Assembly: GCA_902618025.1 (NCBI GenBank) | Contig: CACMYY010000001.1 | Location: 62,001 to 126,000, forward strand | DNA length: 64,000 bases | Direction of reading: 5' to 3' | DNA from: an uncultured SAR116 cluster alpha proteobacterium | GTDB taxonomy: Bacteria; Pseudomonadota; Alphaproteobacteria; Puniceispirillales; Marisalimonadaceae | Shown here: in pieces, positions 48,310 through 59,121 of the stretch | Numbering within the stretch: the stretch's first letter is position 1 | Layout of the letters: each line of letters begins with the position of its first letter | Notes under the pieces: model-generated | The model's database searches: none | The model's input: only the letters and a program-made list of their open reading frames with translations | What the model was told of the DNA's origin: nothing | Position numbers and translations under genes: made by a program

Positions 48310-50580
48310 ATGATTTACACCTTTAGTAAAATTTTAATATTTATTAAACTTTTAGTTATATTTTTTAATTCCTCAATATCTTTTGGAGATCAGTTAAATA
48401 TTAAAAAAATTATAATTGATGGCGAACAGAGATTATCTGAGTCATATATACTTAATTTTCTTCCTGATTATAAAAATATAAAATTAAATAGTGAAATTTT
48501 AAATAAATTCACTAAAGACTTATATAATACTGGTTTGTTTTCTAGAATTAATTTGAATATCAATGGTAATACTCTAAAAATTAATGTACAGGAACACCCA
48601 ATTATTAATGAAATTTTTTTTAGTGGTAACGATTTAATTGACAGTGAATCTCTGAGTGAAACTATCTCAATAAAAACAAGAGATGTTTTTAATGAAAATG
48701 AATTAAATGATGCAATTCAGAATGTTAAATTAGAATATCAAAAAATTGGTCGTTATCTAGCTGAAGTTACTATTAAAAAAATTGAATTAAGTGAAGGCAG
48801 AGTAAATTTAAATTTTGAAATCAAAGAGGGCCCTTTACTTGTAGTTAAAAACATTAATTTTCAAGGTAACAAAAATTTCTCTGATAGTGAATTAAAATCA
48901 AATATTTCTACTAAGGAAGATGCATGGTATAAAATTTTTGGTTCAGATAAATTTATTCCTGAACGTTTAGAGTATGATAAGGAAAAGTTAAAAGAATTTT
49001 ACAATAGAAGGGGATATATAGATTTTAATGTTATTGTTGCTAGAGGAGACTTGCTTCCTAATTTTTCAGGATTTAATTTGAATTTCATTGTAAATGAAGG
49101 TCAAAAATACACTATAAACAAAATAAATATTATCACATCTTTAATTGATAACGACAAATCTAAATTGCTTTTAGAACAATTAGATTTAGAAAAAGATGAA
49201 ATTTACGATTCTAGAGCTGTTGAGGAGACTTCAAAGTTCCTTATTAATTATTTTGAAAATGAGGGATTTAATTTTGTAAGAGTAGTTCCTTCTTTAAATA
49301 AAAATAAAAACCTTGTAGATGTGAATTTTAATATTAGAAAAGGGAAAGAGAAATATATAAATAAAATAATTATAGTTGGAAATAATAGAACTAACGATAG
49401 TGTTATTAGAAGAGAGTTGAGTTTTTTAGAAGGTGACCCTTTCAACAAATATAAACTCAATTCATCAATTAATTCTATAAAAAGATTAGGTTACTTTGAA
49501 ACAGTCGATTACAGTTTGAATGACTCAAACTTGAATAACTCCTTGGATATAACAATCAAAGTAAAAGAAATGAATACTGGTTCAGTAAGTTTTGGAATAG
49601 GATATTCATCACTTAATGATACAAATATGTCTTTTGGGCTAAATGAGAGAAACTTTCTTGGTGAGGGAAAAAAAATGCGTTTACAAGCAGATTTATCGTC
49701 AAGAAAATCTACATACAGTTTAGGAATGACAGAACCTTATTTTTTAGATAGACCTCTTTCTCTTTTTGGTAATGTTTTTGACCAAGAAAGTGAAAACGAT
49801 AAAGGAGATATAAAATCAAATAGTTCAGGATTTGATATTGGATTTGGATTTAAATCAAATGAGATTTCACAAAAAATAACATATCGATTGATTAGGTCTG
49901 AAACTACTACATCTAGTACTTCAACGGCTGCTTCCGTAACTGGAGAAGAAGGAGTGGAGATTATAACTTCTTCAGTTTCTCTAGGTCTTTCAGAAGATAC
50001 GAGAGATAGCTATTTTAACCCTACTTCTGGTTACAAATGGAGTTTTCAAAATACAATTGCAGGAATTGGAGGTGACTCCAATTTTTTTAAATCTCTATTC
50101 AATTATAAATCATATTATCCAATAGAATACGGAGATTATATTTTTGGTCTTAAATCAGGTGCTGGTCTTGTTACCTCATTTGACGATAAAATTACGTCAT
50201 CAAATCGTTTTTTCTTGGGTGGAAAAACCTTAAGAGGTTTTGATAGTGATGGTGTAGGGCCACGTGACACGGGTAATAATCAAGCTATAGGTGGAAATAA
50301 TTTTTACAATTTATCGTTGGAGATGAAATCTGATAAACTAATGCCTGAAGATACTGGATTAAAATGGTTTATTTTCTCTGATATTGGTTCAATATGGGGA
50401 ACAGATTACGAAACAGGTGTAAAAGGATACGACGATAAGGCTCCTAGAATAACGAATGGTTTTGGATTGTCAATGACCACACCAGTTGGACCATTGGAAA
50501 TGGTCTGGGGATTTCCAGTTAAGAGTAAGAATTATGATATTGAAGAAAATTTTCAATTTTCTATAGGTACAAGTTTTTAA
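48310..50580 (+). CDS. bamA: outer membrane protein assembly factor BamA
   Basis: N-terminal signal and POTRA repeats; beta-barrel C-terminus with FFLGGKTLRGFDSDGVGPRD and terminal Phe. Confidence 0.95.
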   Translation: MIYTFSKILIFIKLLVIFFNSSISFGDQLNIKKIIIDGEQRLSESYILNFLPDYKNIKLNSEILNKFTKDLYNTGLFSRINLNINGNTLKINVQEHPIINEIFFSGNDLIDSESLSETISIKTRDVFNENELNDAIQNVKLEYQKIGRYLAEVTIKKIELSEGRVNLNFEIKEGPLLVVKNINFQGNKNFSDSELKSNISTKEDAWYKIFGSDKFIPERLEYDKEKLKEFYNRRGYIDFNVIVARGDLLPNFSGFNLNFIVNEGQKYTINKINIITSLIDNDKSKLLLEQLDLEKDEIYDSRAVEETSKFLINYFENEGFNFVRVVPSLNKNKNLVDVNFNIRKGKEKYINKIIIVGNNRTNDSVIRRELSFLEGDPFNKYKLNSSINSIKRLGYFETVDYSLNDSNLNNSLDITIKVKEMNTGSVSFGIGYSSLNDTNMSFGLNERNFLGEGKKMRLQADLSSRKSTYSLGMTEPYFLDRPLSLFGNVFDQESENDKGDIKSNSSGFDIGFGFKSNEISQKITYRLIRSETTTSSTSTAASVTGEEGVEIITSSVSLGLSEDTRDSYFNPTSGYKWSFQNTIAGIGGDSNFFKSLFNYKSYYPIEYGDYIFGLKSGAGLVTSFDDKITSSNRFFLGGKTLRGFDSDGVGPRDTGNNQAIGGNNFYNLSLEMKSDKLMPEDTGLKWFIFSDIGSIWGTDYETGVKGYDDKAPRITNGFGLSMTTPVGPLEMVWGFPVKSKNYDIEENFQFSIGTSF

Positions 50581-50601
50581 TTTATTTGTGTTGAACTTAA
50601 A

Positions 50602-51210
50602 ATGTTTTTTACAAATTTTATATTTTTTTCCAGCCTGATTAGTGTTAGTAATTATAATTTTAACAAGTATGTCAGTTATGATAGCCCATTAATCAAAGTT
50701 AAAAATAATATCAAAACACCTTCAAATTTTGAGATAAATAAAATCGGAATAATAGATTTTAGATTTATATTAAAGAAATCAAACGCTATGAAAATATTAG
50801 GAAATAAATTTTTAACTTTAGAAAAAGAAATTAATAAAAAAATAAAACAAAAACAAATATATTTCAAAAAGAAAGAGGATATTCTGAAAAAAAGTAAAGC
50901 CGATCTCTCTGAAGCAGAATATAAAAAAAGAATAAAATTATTTAAAGCTGAGGTGTTTGAAATTCAGAATAAATATAAAGAAGAAAGAAGTTTACTTAAC
51001 AAATCTTTTCAAAAGATACAAAAAGATGTAAAGGATTTGTTGGCACAGGTTATAAAGGACGTTTCAATTAAAAAAAAAATAAACATTGTATTGCTTAAAG
51101 AAAATGTTTTTTTATTTAATGATAAAAATATTGATTTTACTAACGAAGTTCTTGAATTATTTAACGAAAGGACAAAATCAATGAAAATTATTATTACGCC
51201 CACTAATTAG
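50602..51210 (+). CDS. OmpH/Skp family periplasmic chaperone
   Basis: IGIIDFRFILKKSNAMKIL plus long charged helix; position between bamA and lpxD. Confidence 0.8.
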   Translation: MFFTNFIFFSSLISVSNYNFNKYVSYDSPLIKVKNNIKTPSNFEINKIGIIDFRFILKKSNAMKILGNKFLTLEKEINKKIKQKQIYFKKKEDILKKSKADLSEAEYKKRIKLFKAEVFEIQNKYKEERSLLNKSFQKIQKDVKDLLAQVIKDVSIKKKINIVLLKENVFLFNDKNIDFTNEVLELFNERTKSMKIIITPTN

Positions 51211-51223
51211 CATAGTTGTTATA

Positions 51224-52276
51224 ATGAATAAACATTTTTTTAAAATAAATCACAGAATAAAATTACTAGATATTTTAAATTTTTTAGAAATATCACAGGA
51301 TTATTTTTTTTCTCAACAAAGTAATACAAGGTTTTCTCTTGAAAGTATATACGTTCAAGACTTTGTTTCGTTTGAAAATTTAAAAAAAAATAAATTATCT
51401 TTTTTTACAAATACAAAAAAAAACATTCAAAATATCACCTCTGGAATATGTATTGTTGAAAAAAAAAATTTTAAATTTTTACATGAAAATATAATAAAAA
51501 TTCCATTTAAAAATCCTAAAGAAGGTTTTTCAAAGTTACTAAAGCAATATTTTGACGCCTATCCCCAAAATTTTGGAAATCAAAAAATAGATTCTACAGC
51601 TATTATTCATAAATCTGCAAAAATTGGTAGAAATGTCTTTATTGGTGCTTATTCTATTATTAATGAAGGTGTAATAATCGAAGATAATGCATATATATCT
51701 GAACGAGTTACTATTTTTTCAAATTGTAAAATAGGCAAACAATGTTTCATTGGTGTTGGTGTGGTTATAGAATGTACAATTTTGAAAAAGATGGTTACTA
51801 TAGCTCATAATTCTGTATTAGGTAAAACAGGTTTTGGCTTCATCCCAAATAAGAGTAAAACTAGTCTAACTCCACATGTTGGTGGGCTTATAATTGACGA
51901 AGGTACTTTTATTGGATCATGTTGTACCATTGATAGAGGATTAATTGACAATACTTCAATCGGAAAATATGTTATGATAGATAATCATGTCCACATTGGA
52001 CATAACTGCATTGTTGATGATTTTTGTATTTTAGCTGGTAAAGTAGGATTATCTGGTTCCGTTTTTTTAGAAAAAAATGTTGTTCTGGGTGGAGATGTAA
52101 GTGTGAAAGACAACATTAGGATTGGGCAAGATACAGTAATTGCTGGAGCTTCTAAAGTTTTTAATAACTTTCCCAAAGGTAGCAGAATAGGAGGAAGTCC
52201 AGCGATTGATATTAATTCTTGGAAAAGAATCATTGCGTCTCAAAGATTAAATTATATTAAAAGAAAGAATAAATGA
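51224..52276 (+). CDS. lpxD: UDP-3-O-acylglucosamine N-acyltransferase
   Basis: Hexapeptide repeats; [40 protein letters not shown]. Confidence 0.94.
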   Translation: MNKHFFKINHRIKLLDILNFLEISQDYFFSQQSNTRFSLESIYVQDFVSFENLKKNKLSFFTNTKKNIQNITSGICIVEKKNFKFLHENIIKIPFKNPKEGFSKLLKQYFDAYPQNFGNQKIDSTAIIHKSAKIGRNVFIGAYSIINEGVIIEDNAYISERVTIFSNCKIGKQCFIGVGVVIECTILKKMVTIAHNSVLGKTGFGFIPNKSKTSLTPHVGGLIIDEGTFIGSCCTIDRGLIDNTSIGKYVMIDNHVHIGHNCIVDDFCILAGKVGLSGSVFLEKNVVLGGDVSVKDNIRIGQDTVIAGASKVFNNFPKGSRIGGSPAIDINSWKRIIASQRLNYIKRKNK

Positions 52277-52277
52277 C

Positions 52278-52757
52278 ATGGTTCTTAGAGATGATAAGGG
52301 AGAAATATTAACACTTTTACATAATGATATAATTAAATTAATACCACACAGACACCCTTTTTTATTAATAGATAAAGTAACTGACATTATTATTAATCAA
52401 TCTATCACAGGTATTAAAGCTGTGACATATAATGAACCTTATTTTTTAGGACATTTTCCTGAACACCCTGTTATGCCTGGAGTATTAATTTTAGAATCTA
52501 TGGCTCAAACTGCGGCATGTTTAGTGTCTTATGAAGACTTTTCTTTATCTTTAAATAATCTTGTTTTTTTTACAGGTATAGAAAAAGCAAAATTTAGAAA
52601 ACCTGTTACGCCTGGACATGAATTATTTTTAAGAATCAACCTTATTTCACGCAAACGTACTTTATATAAATTTAATGGTGAAGCCTTTGTCCAAAATCAA
52701 CTAGTAGCTTCTTCTGATTTTTCTGCAATGCTTGTTAATCAGGAAAAAGCAAAATGA
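52278..52757 (+). CDS. fabZ: 3-hydroxyacyl-[ACP] dehydratase
   Basis: LIPHRHPFLLIDKV, NEPYFLGHFPEHPVMPGVLILESMAQ. Confidence 0.96.
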   Translation: MVLRDDKGEILTLLHNDIIKLIPHRHPFLLIDKVTDIIINQSITGIKAVTYNEPYFLGHFPEHPVMPGVLILESMAQTAACLVSYEDFSLSLNNLVFFTGIEKAKFRKPVTPGHELFLRINLISRKRTLYKFNGEAFVQNQLVASSDFSAMLVNQEKAK

Positions 52758-53557
52758 GTTATAATATACATCCAACATCAATAATTCATAAAGGGTCTGA
52801 AATTGGAGATAATGTTACTGTTGGAGCTTTTTCCATTATTGGTCCAAATGTAAAAATAGGAAAAAATTCTATAATCCATTCTCACGTATTGATAGATGGA
52901 CACACTACGATTGGCTTAAACAATGAATTTTTTTCATTTTCGGTTATAGGATCCAATCCTCAGCATTTAAAATATGATGGTGAAATGACTCAACTTATCG
53001 TTGGTAATAATAATGTATTCAGAGAACATGTAACAGTTCATCCTGGGACAAATTTGGGAACAAAAAAAACAATTATTGGTAACAATGGATTTTTTATGGT
53101 TGGTTCACATGTTGCTCATGATTGCTTGGTAGGAAATAACGTTGTTTTTGTAAATAATGCTGTAATAGGAGGGCATGTAGAGATATCTGATTATGTTTAT
53201 CTAGGTGGTCAAAGTGCTGTACACCAATATTGTAGAATTGGAAAGCATGCTATTATTGGAGCAGGCACTACTATTGATGGTGATGTAATTCCATTTACAT
53301 CAGTTATTGGAAGTAGGGGGTATCTTAGTGGTTTGAATTTAGTTGGTCTAAAAAGAAGATCATTTAAAAAAGAACAAATTAAGACCTTAAGAAATGTTTA
53401 TAGACTTTTATTTGCTCCAGAAGGTACTTTTAACGAAAGATTGACAGAAGTTAGAGAGACATATAAGGAGAATGAACTAGTAAAGGAAATATTGTTTTTT
53501 CTTAAAGAAAACCTCAACCGACCACTAGTGCATCCTAAAATGGATAAACACTTATGA
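52754..53557 (+). CDS. lpxA: UDP-N-acetylglucosamine acyltransferase
   Basis: IHPTSIIHKGSEIGDNVTVGAFSIIGPNVKIG, GSNPQHLKYDGE, FREHVTVHPGT, VGSHVAHDC. Confidence 0.96.
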   Translation: MSYNIHPTSIIHKGSEIGDNVTVGAFSIIGPNVKIGKNSIIHSHVLIDGHTTIGLNNEFFSFSVIGSNPQHLKYDGEMTQLIVGNNNVFREHVTVHPGTNLGTKKTIIGNNGFFMVGSHVAHDCLVGNNVVFVNNAVIGGHVEISDYVYLGGQSAVHQYCRIGKHAIIGAGTTIDGDVIPFTSVIGSRGYLSGLNLVGLKRRSFKKEQIKTLRNVYRLLFAPEGTFNERLTEVRETYKENELVKEILFFLKENLNRPLVHPKMDKHL

Positions 53558-54363
53558 AAATAGCTATAATAGCTGGTAGTGGAGATTTTCCTAAACAAAT
53601 TGCAAAAGAAAATCCAGATGCTTTTGTTTTGTGTATTGAAGATCATTCATCTACAAGTACATTTAAAAATAAGTCTGAAATTATTTCTTTAAATGATCCA
53701 TTAAATTGGATTTCAGTATTGAAGAAAAATAAAATTACCCATTTGGTAATGGCAGGTAAGATAAATAGAATTTCAAATGAAAAATTTCATGATAATGAAT
53801 TATCTCATGACCTAATTAAAAAAACATTTTCTTTAGGTGATAATTCGGCCTTAAATCTTATTCAAGATTTTTTTAATGAACATGGTTTTGAAATTATACC
53901 AGTTAGATCTATACTTAAGGATTGTTTTTTTACAAAAGGTTTTTACAAAGAAGAGTTTTTTTCAAAAAAATTAAAAGATTTTGTACTTCAAAATGCTAAA
54001 TTTGGTACTAAATTCCTTGATAAAATGTCTGAATTTGACGCTGGTCAATCTGTAGTTGTGAGTAACACAATAGTATATGCTATTGAGGCTTTAGAAGGTA
54101 CTGATGAAATGTTAATAAGAGCAGGAGAATTATATAATAATTACTTCCAAAACAGTATTTTTGGGCCAGTTTTAATTAAAATTCCTAAATTAAAACAAAA
54201 TTTTAATATGGATTTACCAGTTATAGGTTTAGAAACAATAAAAAAATGTAATGAATTAGGTTTTAGTTCAATCGTTTTATCCTCAAAGGGTACTTTGATT
54301 ACAGAAATTGACATTGTTAAAAATTATTTAAAAAAAAATAAGTTTTGCATTTTTGCAATTTAA
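53554..54363 (+). CDS. lpxI: UDP-2,3-diacylglucosamine pyrophosphatase LpxI
   Basis: IAIIAGSGDFPKQIAK, VMAGKINRI, KFGTKFLDKMSEFDAGQSVVV, EALEGTDEMLIRAG. Confidence 0.93.
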   Translation: MKIAIIAGSGDFPKQIAKENPDAFVLCIEDHSSTSTFKNKSEIISLNDPLNWISVLKKNKITHLVMAGKINRISNEKFHDNELSHDLIKKTFSLGDNSALNLIQDFFNEHGFEIIPVRSILKDCFFTKGFYKEEFFSKKLKDFVLQNAKFGTKFLDKMSEFDAGQSVVVSNTIVYAIEALEGTDEMLIRAGELYNNYFQNSIFGPVLIKIPKLKQNFNMDLPVIGLETIKKCNELGFSSIVLSSKGTLITEIDIVKNYLKKNKFCIFAI

Positions 54364-54387
54364 AATTTTAATTTTGATCATAAAATT

Positions 54388-55584
54388 ATGAAATTAAACA
54401 ACAATAATAAAATTTTTATTTTAGCAGGAGAAACCTCAGGAGATTATATTGGTACCTGTATTATGAGAGGTATTAAACAAAATAATAATAACATCAAATT
54501 TTTAGGAGTTGGTGGAAGTTTAATGGAAAATGAGGGTTTAAACTCTCTATATAATATAAAAGAATTTAATGTAATAGGTTTTTTAAATACAGTTGTAAAA
54601 CTAAAAAAACTAAGAAATTATGTTAATGAAATTGTAAAATTTATTATCAAAGAAGAACCAAAAATTGTTATCACAATTGATACTAAGGGTTTTTCTCTTG
54701 CGTTAGCAAAATCTTTGAAAATTGCTTTTAAAAATTCTAATTACAAATGTCCTTTAATCCATTTTGTACCTCCAACAATATGGGCTTATGGAAAATCAAG
54801 ATTAAAAAAATGGAAAAATATACATGATGAACTAATTTGTCTTTATAAAATTGAAGAAGACATTTTCAAAAAATATAATACTAAGTGTGTTTATTTAGGT
54901 AACCCAATCATAGAAAAATTTTTAGATCTTGAAGTGTCTAAAAAAATTAAAAAATATTATATTAGTCGTTCAAAAAAAAATAATATTCTATTATTACCAG
55001 GAAGCAGAAGTAGTGAAATAAAATATGTTCTTCCTGAATTTATTAAATTAATAAAAAATACAAATAATAAATTTAAAAATATTAATTGGATTATACCAAC
55101 AACAAAATCACAATACTCAAATGTTTTATCAAAAGTAAATGAAATAAAATCTTACCCTATAGAAGTAATTATTTTAGAAGATAATTATGAAATACTTAAG
55201 CATGCAAACTTTGCGATTGCATGTAGTGGAACTGTTACCCTAGAATTAGTATTGTTCAAAATCCCTACTGTTGCCGTCTATAAAACAGATTTTGTCAGCG
55301 CTCTTATAGGAAGAATGTTAGTAAATTTCAAAAATGTAATTTTACCAAATTTTTTATTAAAAGAAAATGTTGTGCCATTTCTTTTTCAAGAAAAATGTAA
55401 TTATATTCAAATGCAAAAAGTATTAATTAATTTCATGAATAATATTGAGATACAAAATAAACTATATGAGAATTATTCAAAAAATATACTTAAAGACATG
55501 GGGTACTTAAATAGTAAATCGAAAAATTTTACAATCAACTCTGGTAAAATGGTAATCAATCTAATTAATAATTATAAAAGATAA
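54388..55584 (+). CDS. lpxB: lipid-A-disaccharide synthase
   Basis: IFILAGETSGDYIGTCIMRGIK, HFVPPTIWAYGKSRLKKWKN, LLLPGSRSSEIK, ACSGTVTLEL. Confidence 0.95.
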   Translation: MKLNNNNKIFILAGETSGDYIGTCIMRGIKQNNNNIKFLGVGGSLMENEGLNSLYNIKEFNVIGFLNTVVKLKKLRNYVNEIVKFIIKEEPKIVITIDTKGFSLALAKSLKIAFKNSNYKCPLIHFVPPTIWAYGKSRLKKWKNIHDELICLYKIEEDIFKKYNTKCVYLGNPIIEKFLDLEVSKKIKKYYISRSKKNNILLLPGSRSSEIKYVLPEFIKLIKNTNNKFKNINWIIPTTKSQYSNVLSKVNEIKSYPIEVIILEDNYEILKHANFAIACSGTVTLELVLFKIPTVAVYKTDFVSALIGRMLVNFKNVILPNFLLKENVVPFLFQEKCNYIQMQKVLINFMNNIEIQNKLYENYSKNILKDMGYLNSKSKNFTINSGKMVINLINNYKR

Positions 55585-56886
55585 TTATCTATTTTTTAAT
55601 TCAACAAAATCTCTAATAGTGTTGCCTGTATAGAGTTGTCTAGGTCTGCCAATCCTTTGAACTGGATCAGTTATCATTTCGTTCCATTGAGCCACCCAAC
55701 CAACTGTTCTAGCTACCGCAAATAGGACTGTAAACATGTCTGTGGGAAAATTCATTGCTTTTAGAATTATTCCTGAATAAAAATCAACATTAGGATAAAG
55801 CTTCTTTTCAATAAAATAATCATCGTTGAGAGCAATTTTCTCTAATTCCATTGCTATTTTTAAAAGTGGATCATTTTTTATTCCTAACAAATCTAAAACT
55901 TCATGACATGAAACTCTCATTACAGCTGCTCTTGGATCATAATTTTTATAAACCCTATGACCAAATCCAAATAATCTAAAAGGATCATTTTTATCTTTTG
56001 CTCTGTTTACAAATTCATCAATTCTATCTACAGTTCCTATTTCTGATAACATTTTTAATACAGCTTCGTTTGCTCCACCATGAGCAGGGCCCCACAATGA
56101 AGCAATACCTGCTGCAATGCAAGCAAAGGGGTTTGCACCAGAAGATCCAGCAATCCTTACAGTTGAAGTTGAGGCATTTTGTTCGTGATCAGCATGTAAA
56201 ATTAAAATTTTATCCATGGCTCTAGCGATTATTGGATCTATTTTATATTTTTCAGCAGGGACTGAAAAACACATATGTAAAAAGTTTTCTGCATAACTTA
56301 AATCATTTTGAGGATAATTAAATGGTTGGCCAAGTGAATATTTATAAGCCATTGCTGCAATAGTTGGGATCTTAGCTATCATTCTTCTTGAAGAAACAAG
56401 TCTTTCATATGGATCATTTATATTAGTTGAATCTGGATAAAATGATGAAAGAGCACCAACTACACCGACCATAATCGCCATTGGATGTGCATCACGTCTA
56501 AAGCCTCTATAAAAATTTATTAATTGTTCATGTACCATAGTGTGATAGGTTATGGCATTTTCAAATTCTTCTTTTTCAGGTTTATTAGGTAAATCTCCAT
56601 TAAGCAGTAAGTAAGCGACTTCTAAAAAACTACTTTTTTCAGCTAGTTGATCAATGGAATAACCTCTATGCAGTAATATTCCTTGTTCTCCATCTATATA
56701 GGTAATGCCTGACTCACATGAACCAGTCGATCCGTAACCTGGATCATAGGTAAAAATACCTAGATCACTATAAAGTGATCTTATATCTACTACAGACGGC
56801 CCAACAGTCCCGGATAAAGTGTTTAATACCATTTCTTTGCCATTAAATACAATTTTATTTTTATCTGATGATGAGTCGTTTGACAT
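55585..56886 (-). CDS. gltA: citrate synthase
   Basis: [68 protein letters not shown]. Confidence 0.97.
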   Translation of the reverse strand: MSNDSSSDKNKIVFNGKEMVLNTLSGTVGPSVVDIRSLYSDLGIFTYDPGYGSTGSCESGITYIDGEQGILLHRGYSIDQLAEKSSFLEVAYLLLNGDLPNKPEKEEFENAITYHTMVHEQLINFYRGFRRDAHPMAIMVGVVGALSSFYPDSTNINDPYERLVSSRRMIAKIPTIAAMAYKYSLGQPFNYPQNDLSYAENFLHMCFSVPAEKYKIDPIIARAMDKILILHADHEQNASTSTVRIAGSSGANPFACIAAGIASLWGPAHGGANEAVLKMLSEIGTVDRIDEFVNRAKDKNDPFRLFGFGHRVYKNYDPRAAVMRVSCHEVLDLLGIKNDPLLKIAMELEKIALNDDYFIEKKLYPNVDFYSGIILKAMNFPTDMFTVLFAVARTVGWVAQWNEMITDPVQRIGRPRQLYTGNTIRDFVELKNR

Positions 56887-56934
56887 GTTTATTACCTACT
56901 TTACTTATTAAGACTTATTTGGATTTTTCTATAA

Positions 56935-58347
56935 CTAGTATTTATAATTTAGTCGATTTACAGTAATAGTACAACCTAGTTCATAAATAATTGAGATTAA
57001 ATCAGGAGAATTTGTTTTACCAGTTAGAGCCATTCTTAAAATTGGTCCAATATCTTTGAATGTTAATGATTTATCTTGAATGTACTGATTAAGTATGTGT
57101 TTAATATTGTCCACACTCCACTCACACGCTTTTAATTGTGACCCAATTTCTTTGAGCATTAAATTATTTTTTTGTAATATTAATTGATAATTTTTATCTT
57201 TGCAAAAAAAGTTTTTTTGAAAAAGCCAATCAAATTCAAATTCTAAGTCAGTGTAAACTTGAACTCTTTTTAAGAGTTCAGGTAGTAAAGATTTAAATCT
57301 CTTTTGTTCCTCATTATTCAAAGAGAGCTTAAATCTATCAATAACCAACTTGTATATATCACTTGTTTTCATACTTTTTAGATTTTTAGCGTTAATATTA
57401 TTAAGTTTTTTTATATCAAATTTTGCTGGGGATTTACTCACATTTTCGAGAGCAAATAACTTGGCTGCTTTGTCAATACAAAAGACTTCATAATTTTTAG
57501 CTGTCCATCCTAATTGAAGTAAATATGAAAACATTGCATCACTAGTGTAACCTAAATCATGATAATCAAAAAGACTTGTGGCTCCGTGTCTTTTAGATAG
57601 TTTTGCTCCATCTGTGCCATGAATTAGGGGTATATGTGCGTAATATGGTATGTTCCAGTTAAGAAATTTAATAATTTGTATTTGTCTAAATGCATTGTTA
57701 AAATGATCATCACCTCTGATTACATGGGTAATTCTCATGTCATTGTCATCTACAACTGAAGATAACATATAAGTTGGAGTATTATCTGATCTTAAAATTA
57801 CCATATCATCTAGGATTTCATTTTTAACAGTCACTTTTCCTTGAACTATATCGTCAATTGTTGTTGTACCGTCAGATGGCATTTTTAAACGTATAACAAA
57901 TTCTCTATTTTTATTATCATATAGTTCTTTTTTGTTTCTCCATGGTGATTTTATTGGGATACCATTTTCACGGCTTTTTTTTCTTAATTTTTCTAATTCA
58001 TCAGAATTTAAATAACATTTGTAAGCGTGGCCTTTCTCTAAAAGTTCATGAGCAACTTTAATATGAGAATTAAAGTTTTGAGATTGGTAAATTACGTCAT
58101 GTTCAGAATTCACATTCAGCCAATTTAAACCTTTGTGTATAGCCTTAATCGCTTCTTCAGAAGATCTATTTTTATCGGTATCTTCAATTCTAACTAAATA
58201 TTTACCTGAGTGTTTTTTTGCAAACAAATAGTTGAATATTGCAGTTCTAGCCCCTCCAATATGTAAATGTCCTGTAGGTGAAGGTGCAAATCTTGTAACT
58301 ACGTTCAAATTACTTCCCTTAAGTAAATTAAATAAAATATTTGGCAT
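56935..58347 (-). CDS. gltX: glutamyl-tRNA synthetase
   Basis: RFAPSPTGHLHIGGARTAIFNYLFA, RIEDTDKNRS, GAKLSKRHGATS; start may be slightly downstream. Confidence 0.96.
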   Translation of the reverse strand: MPNILFNLLKGSNLNVVTRFAPSPTGHLHIGGARTAIFNYLFAKKHSGKYLVRIEDTDKNRSSEEAIKAIHKGLNWLNVNSEHDVIYQSQNFNSHIKVAHELLEKGHAYKCYLNSDELEKLRKKSRENGIPIKSPWRNKKELYDNKNREFVIRLKMPSDGTTTIDDIVQGKVTVKNEILDDMVILRSDNTPTYMLSSVVDDNDMRITHVIRGDDHFNNAFRQIQIIKFLNWNIPYYAHIPLIHGTDGAKLSKRHGATSLFDYHDLGYTSDAMFSYLLQLGWTAKNYEVFCIDKAAKLFALENVSKSPAKFDIKKLNNINAKNLKSMKTSDIYKLVIDRFKLSLNNEEQKRFKSLLPELLKRVQVYTDLEFEFDWLFQKNFFCKDKNYQLILQKNNLMLKEIGSQLKACEWSVDNIKHILNQYIQDKSLTFKDIGPILRMALTGKTNSPDLISIIYELGCTITVNRLNYKY

Positions 58348-58383
58348 AATTTTATATAAATTTAAAGGATTTTTGATATAATT

Positions 58384-59070
58384 TTAAAAATATTTTCTTA
58401 TAAGTGCACACATTTTCCCTTGTATTGTAACCCTGTCAGGTCCATATATTTGGGTTTTATAATGTTTATTAGCAGGTTCAAGTGCGATACTATCTCCCTT
58501 TTTTCTGAATTTTTTTAATGTTGCTTCTTCTTTGTCAATTAAAGCAACAACAATATCTCCATTATTAACATTTGTTATTTTACTTATTAAGACTGTATCT
58601 CCATCAAATATACCTTCATCTATCATTGAGTCTCCCTCTACAGTTAAGGCAAAACTTTCTTCGGAAAGTAAATAATTTTTAGGTACTTCTATAAGTTGGT
58701 CATAATTTGATATTGCTTCAATTGGTGTTCCTGCTGCAATTTTCCCCAGCATTGGTATTTTTTTTATGTCTTCATTCGATATTTCTGTAATGTCTCTATC
58801 TTTTGGATGTAATATCTTATTAATATCGATCACATTGCTAATATACGGTTGACCATTGGGGTATTTAGTTGGAGCAATTGCTCTAGCTTTATTTTCTAGA
58901 TGTTGAATATATCCTCTTTCTTCAAGAGCTTTTACAATTCTGTGAATGCCAGATTTAGATTTTAAATTAAGCTCTAAACAAATTTCTTCATATGAAGGGG
59001 AAACACCATCTTGTTCTATACGTAGAATTAAGAAATTTAATAATTGATTTTGTTTGTTTGTTAACATCAT
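58384..59070 (-). CDS. lexA: LexA repressor
   Basis: LTNKQNQLLNFLILRIEQDGVSPSYEEICLELNLKSKSGIHRIVKALEERGYI; GKIAAGTPIEAI; VEGDSMIDEGIFDGDTVLI. Confidence 0.96.
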   Translation of the reverse strand: MMLTNKQNQLLNFLILRIEQDGVSPSYEEICLELNLKSKSGIHRIVKALEERGYIQHLENKARAIAPTKYPNGQPYISNVIDINKILHPKDRDITEISNEDIKKIPMLGKIAAGTPIEAISNYDQLIEVPKNYLLSEESFALTVEGDSMIDEGIFDGDTVLISKITNVNNGDIVVALIDKEEATLKKFRKKGDSIALEPANKHYKTQIYGPDRVTIQGKMCALIRKYF

Positions 59071-59078
59071 TTCCTCGT

Positions 59079-59093
59079 GTTCACTATTTGTTC
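59079..59093 (-). promoter_or_regulatory. LexA (SOS) box, alphaproteobacterial type, at lexA
   Basis: Exact GTTC-ACTATTT-GTTC (+ strand), 8 nt upstream of the lexA start codon. Confidence 0.8.
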
Positions 59094-59121
59094 TAATGCA
59101 TTTTTAAGCAAAATACAAGTT

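Noticed and set aside
55570-55600. GATAATTATC palindrome and T-run between convergent lpxB and gltA
   Set aside because: Palindrome has no loop and the stem is weak; not enough to call a bidirectional terminator
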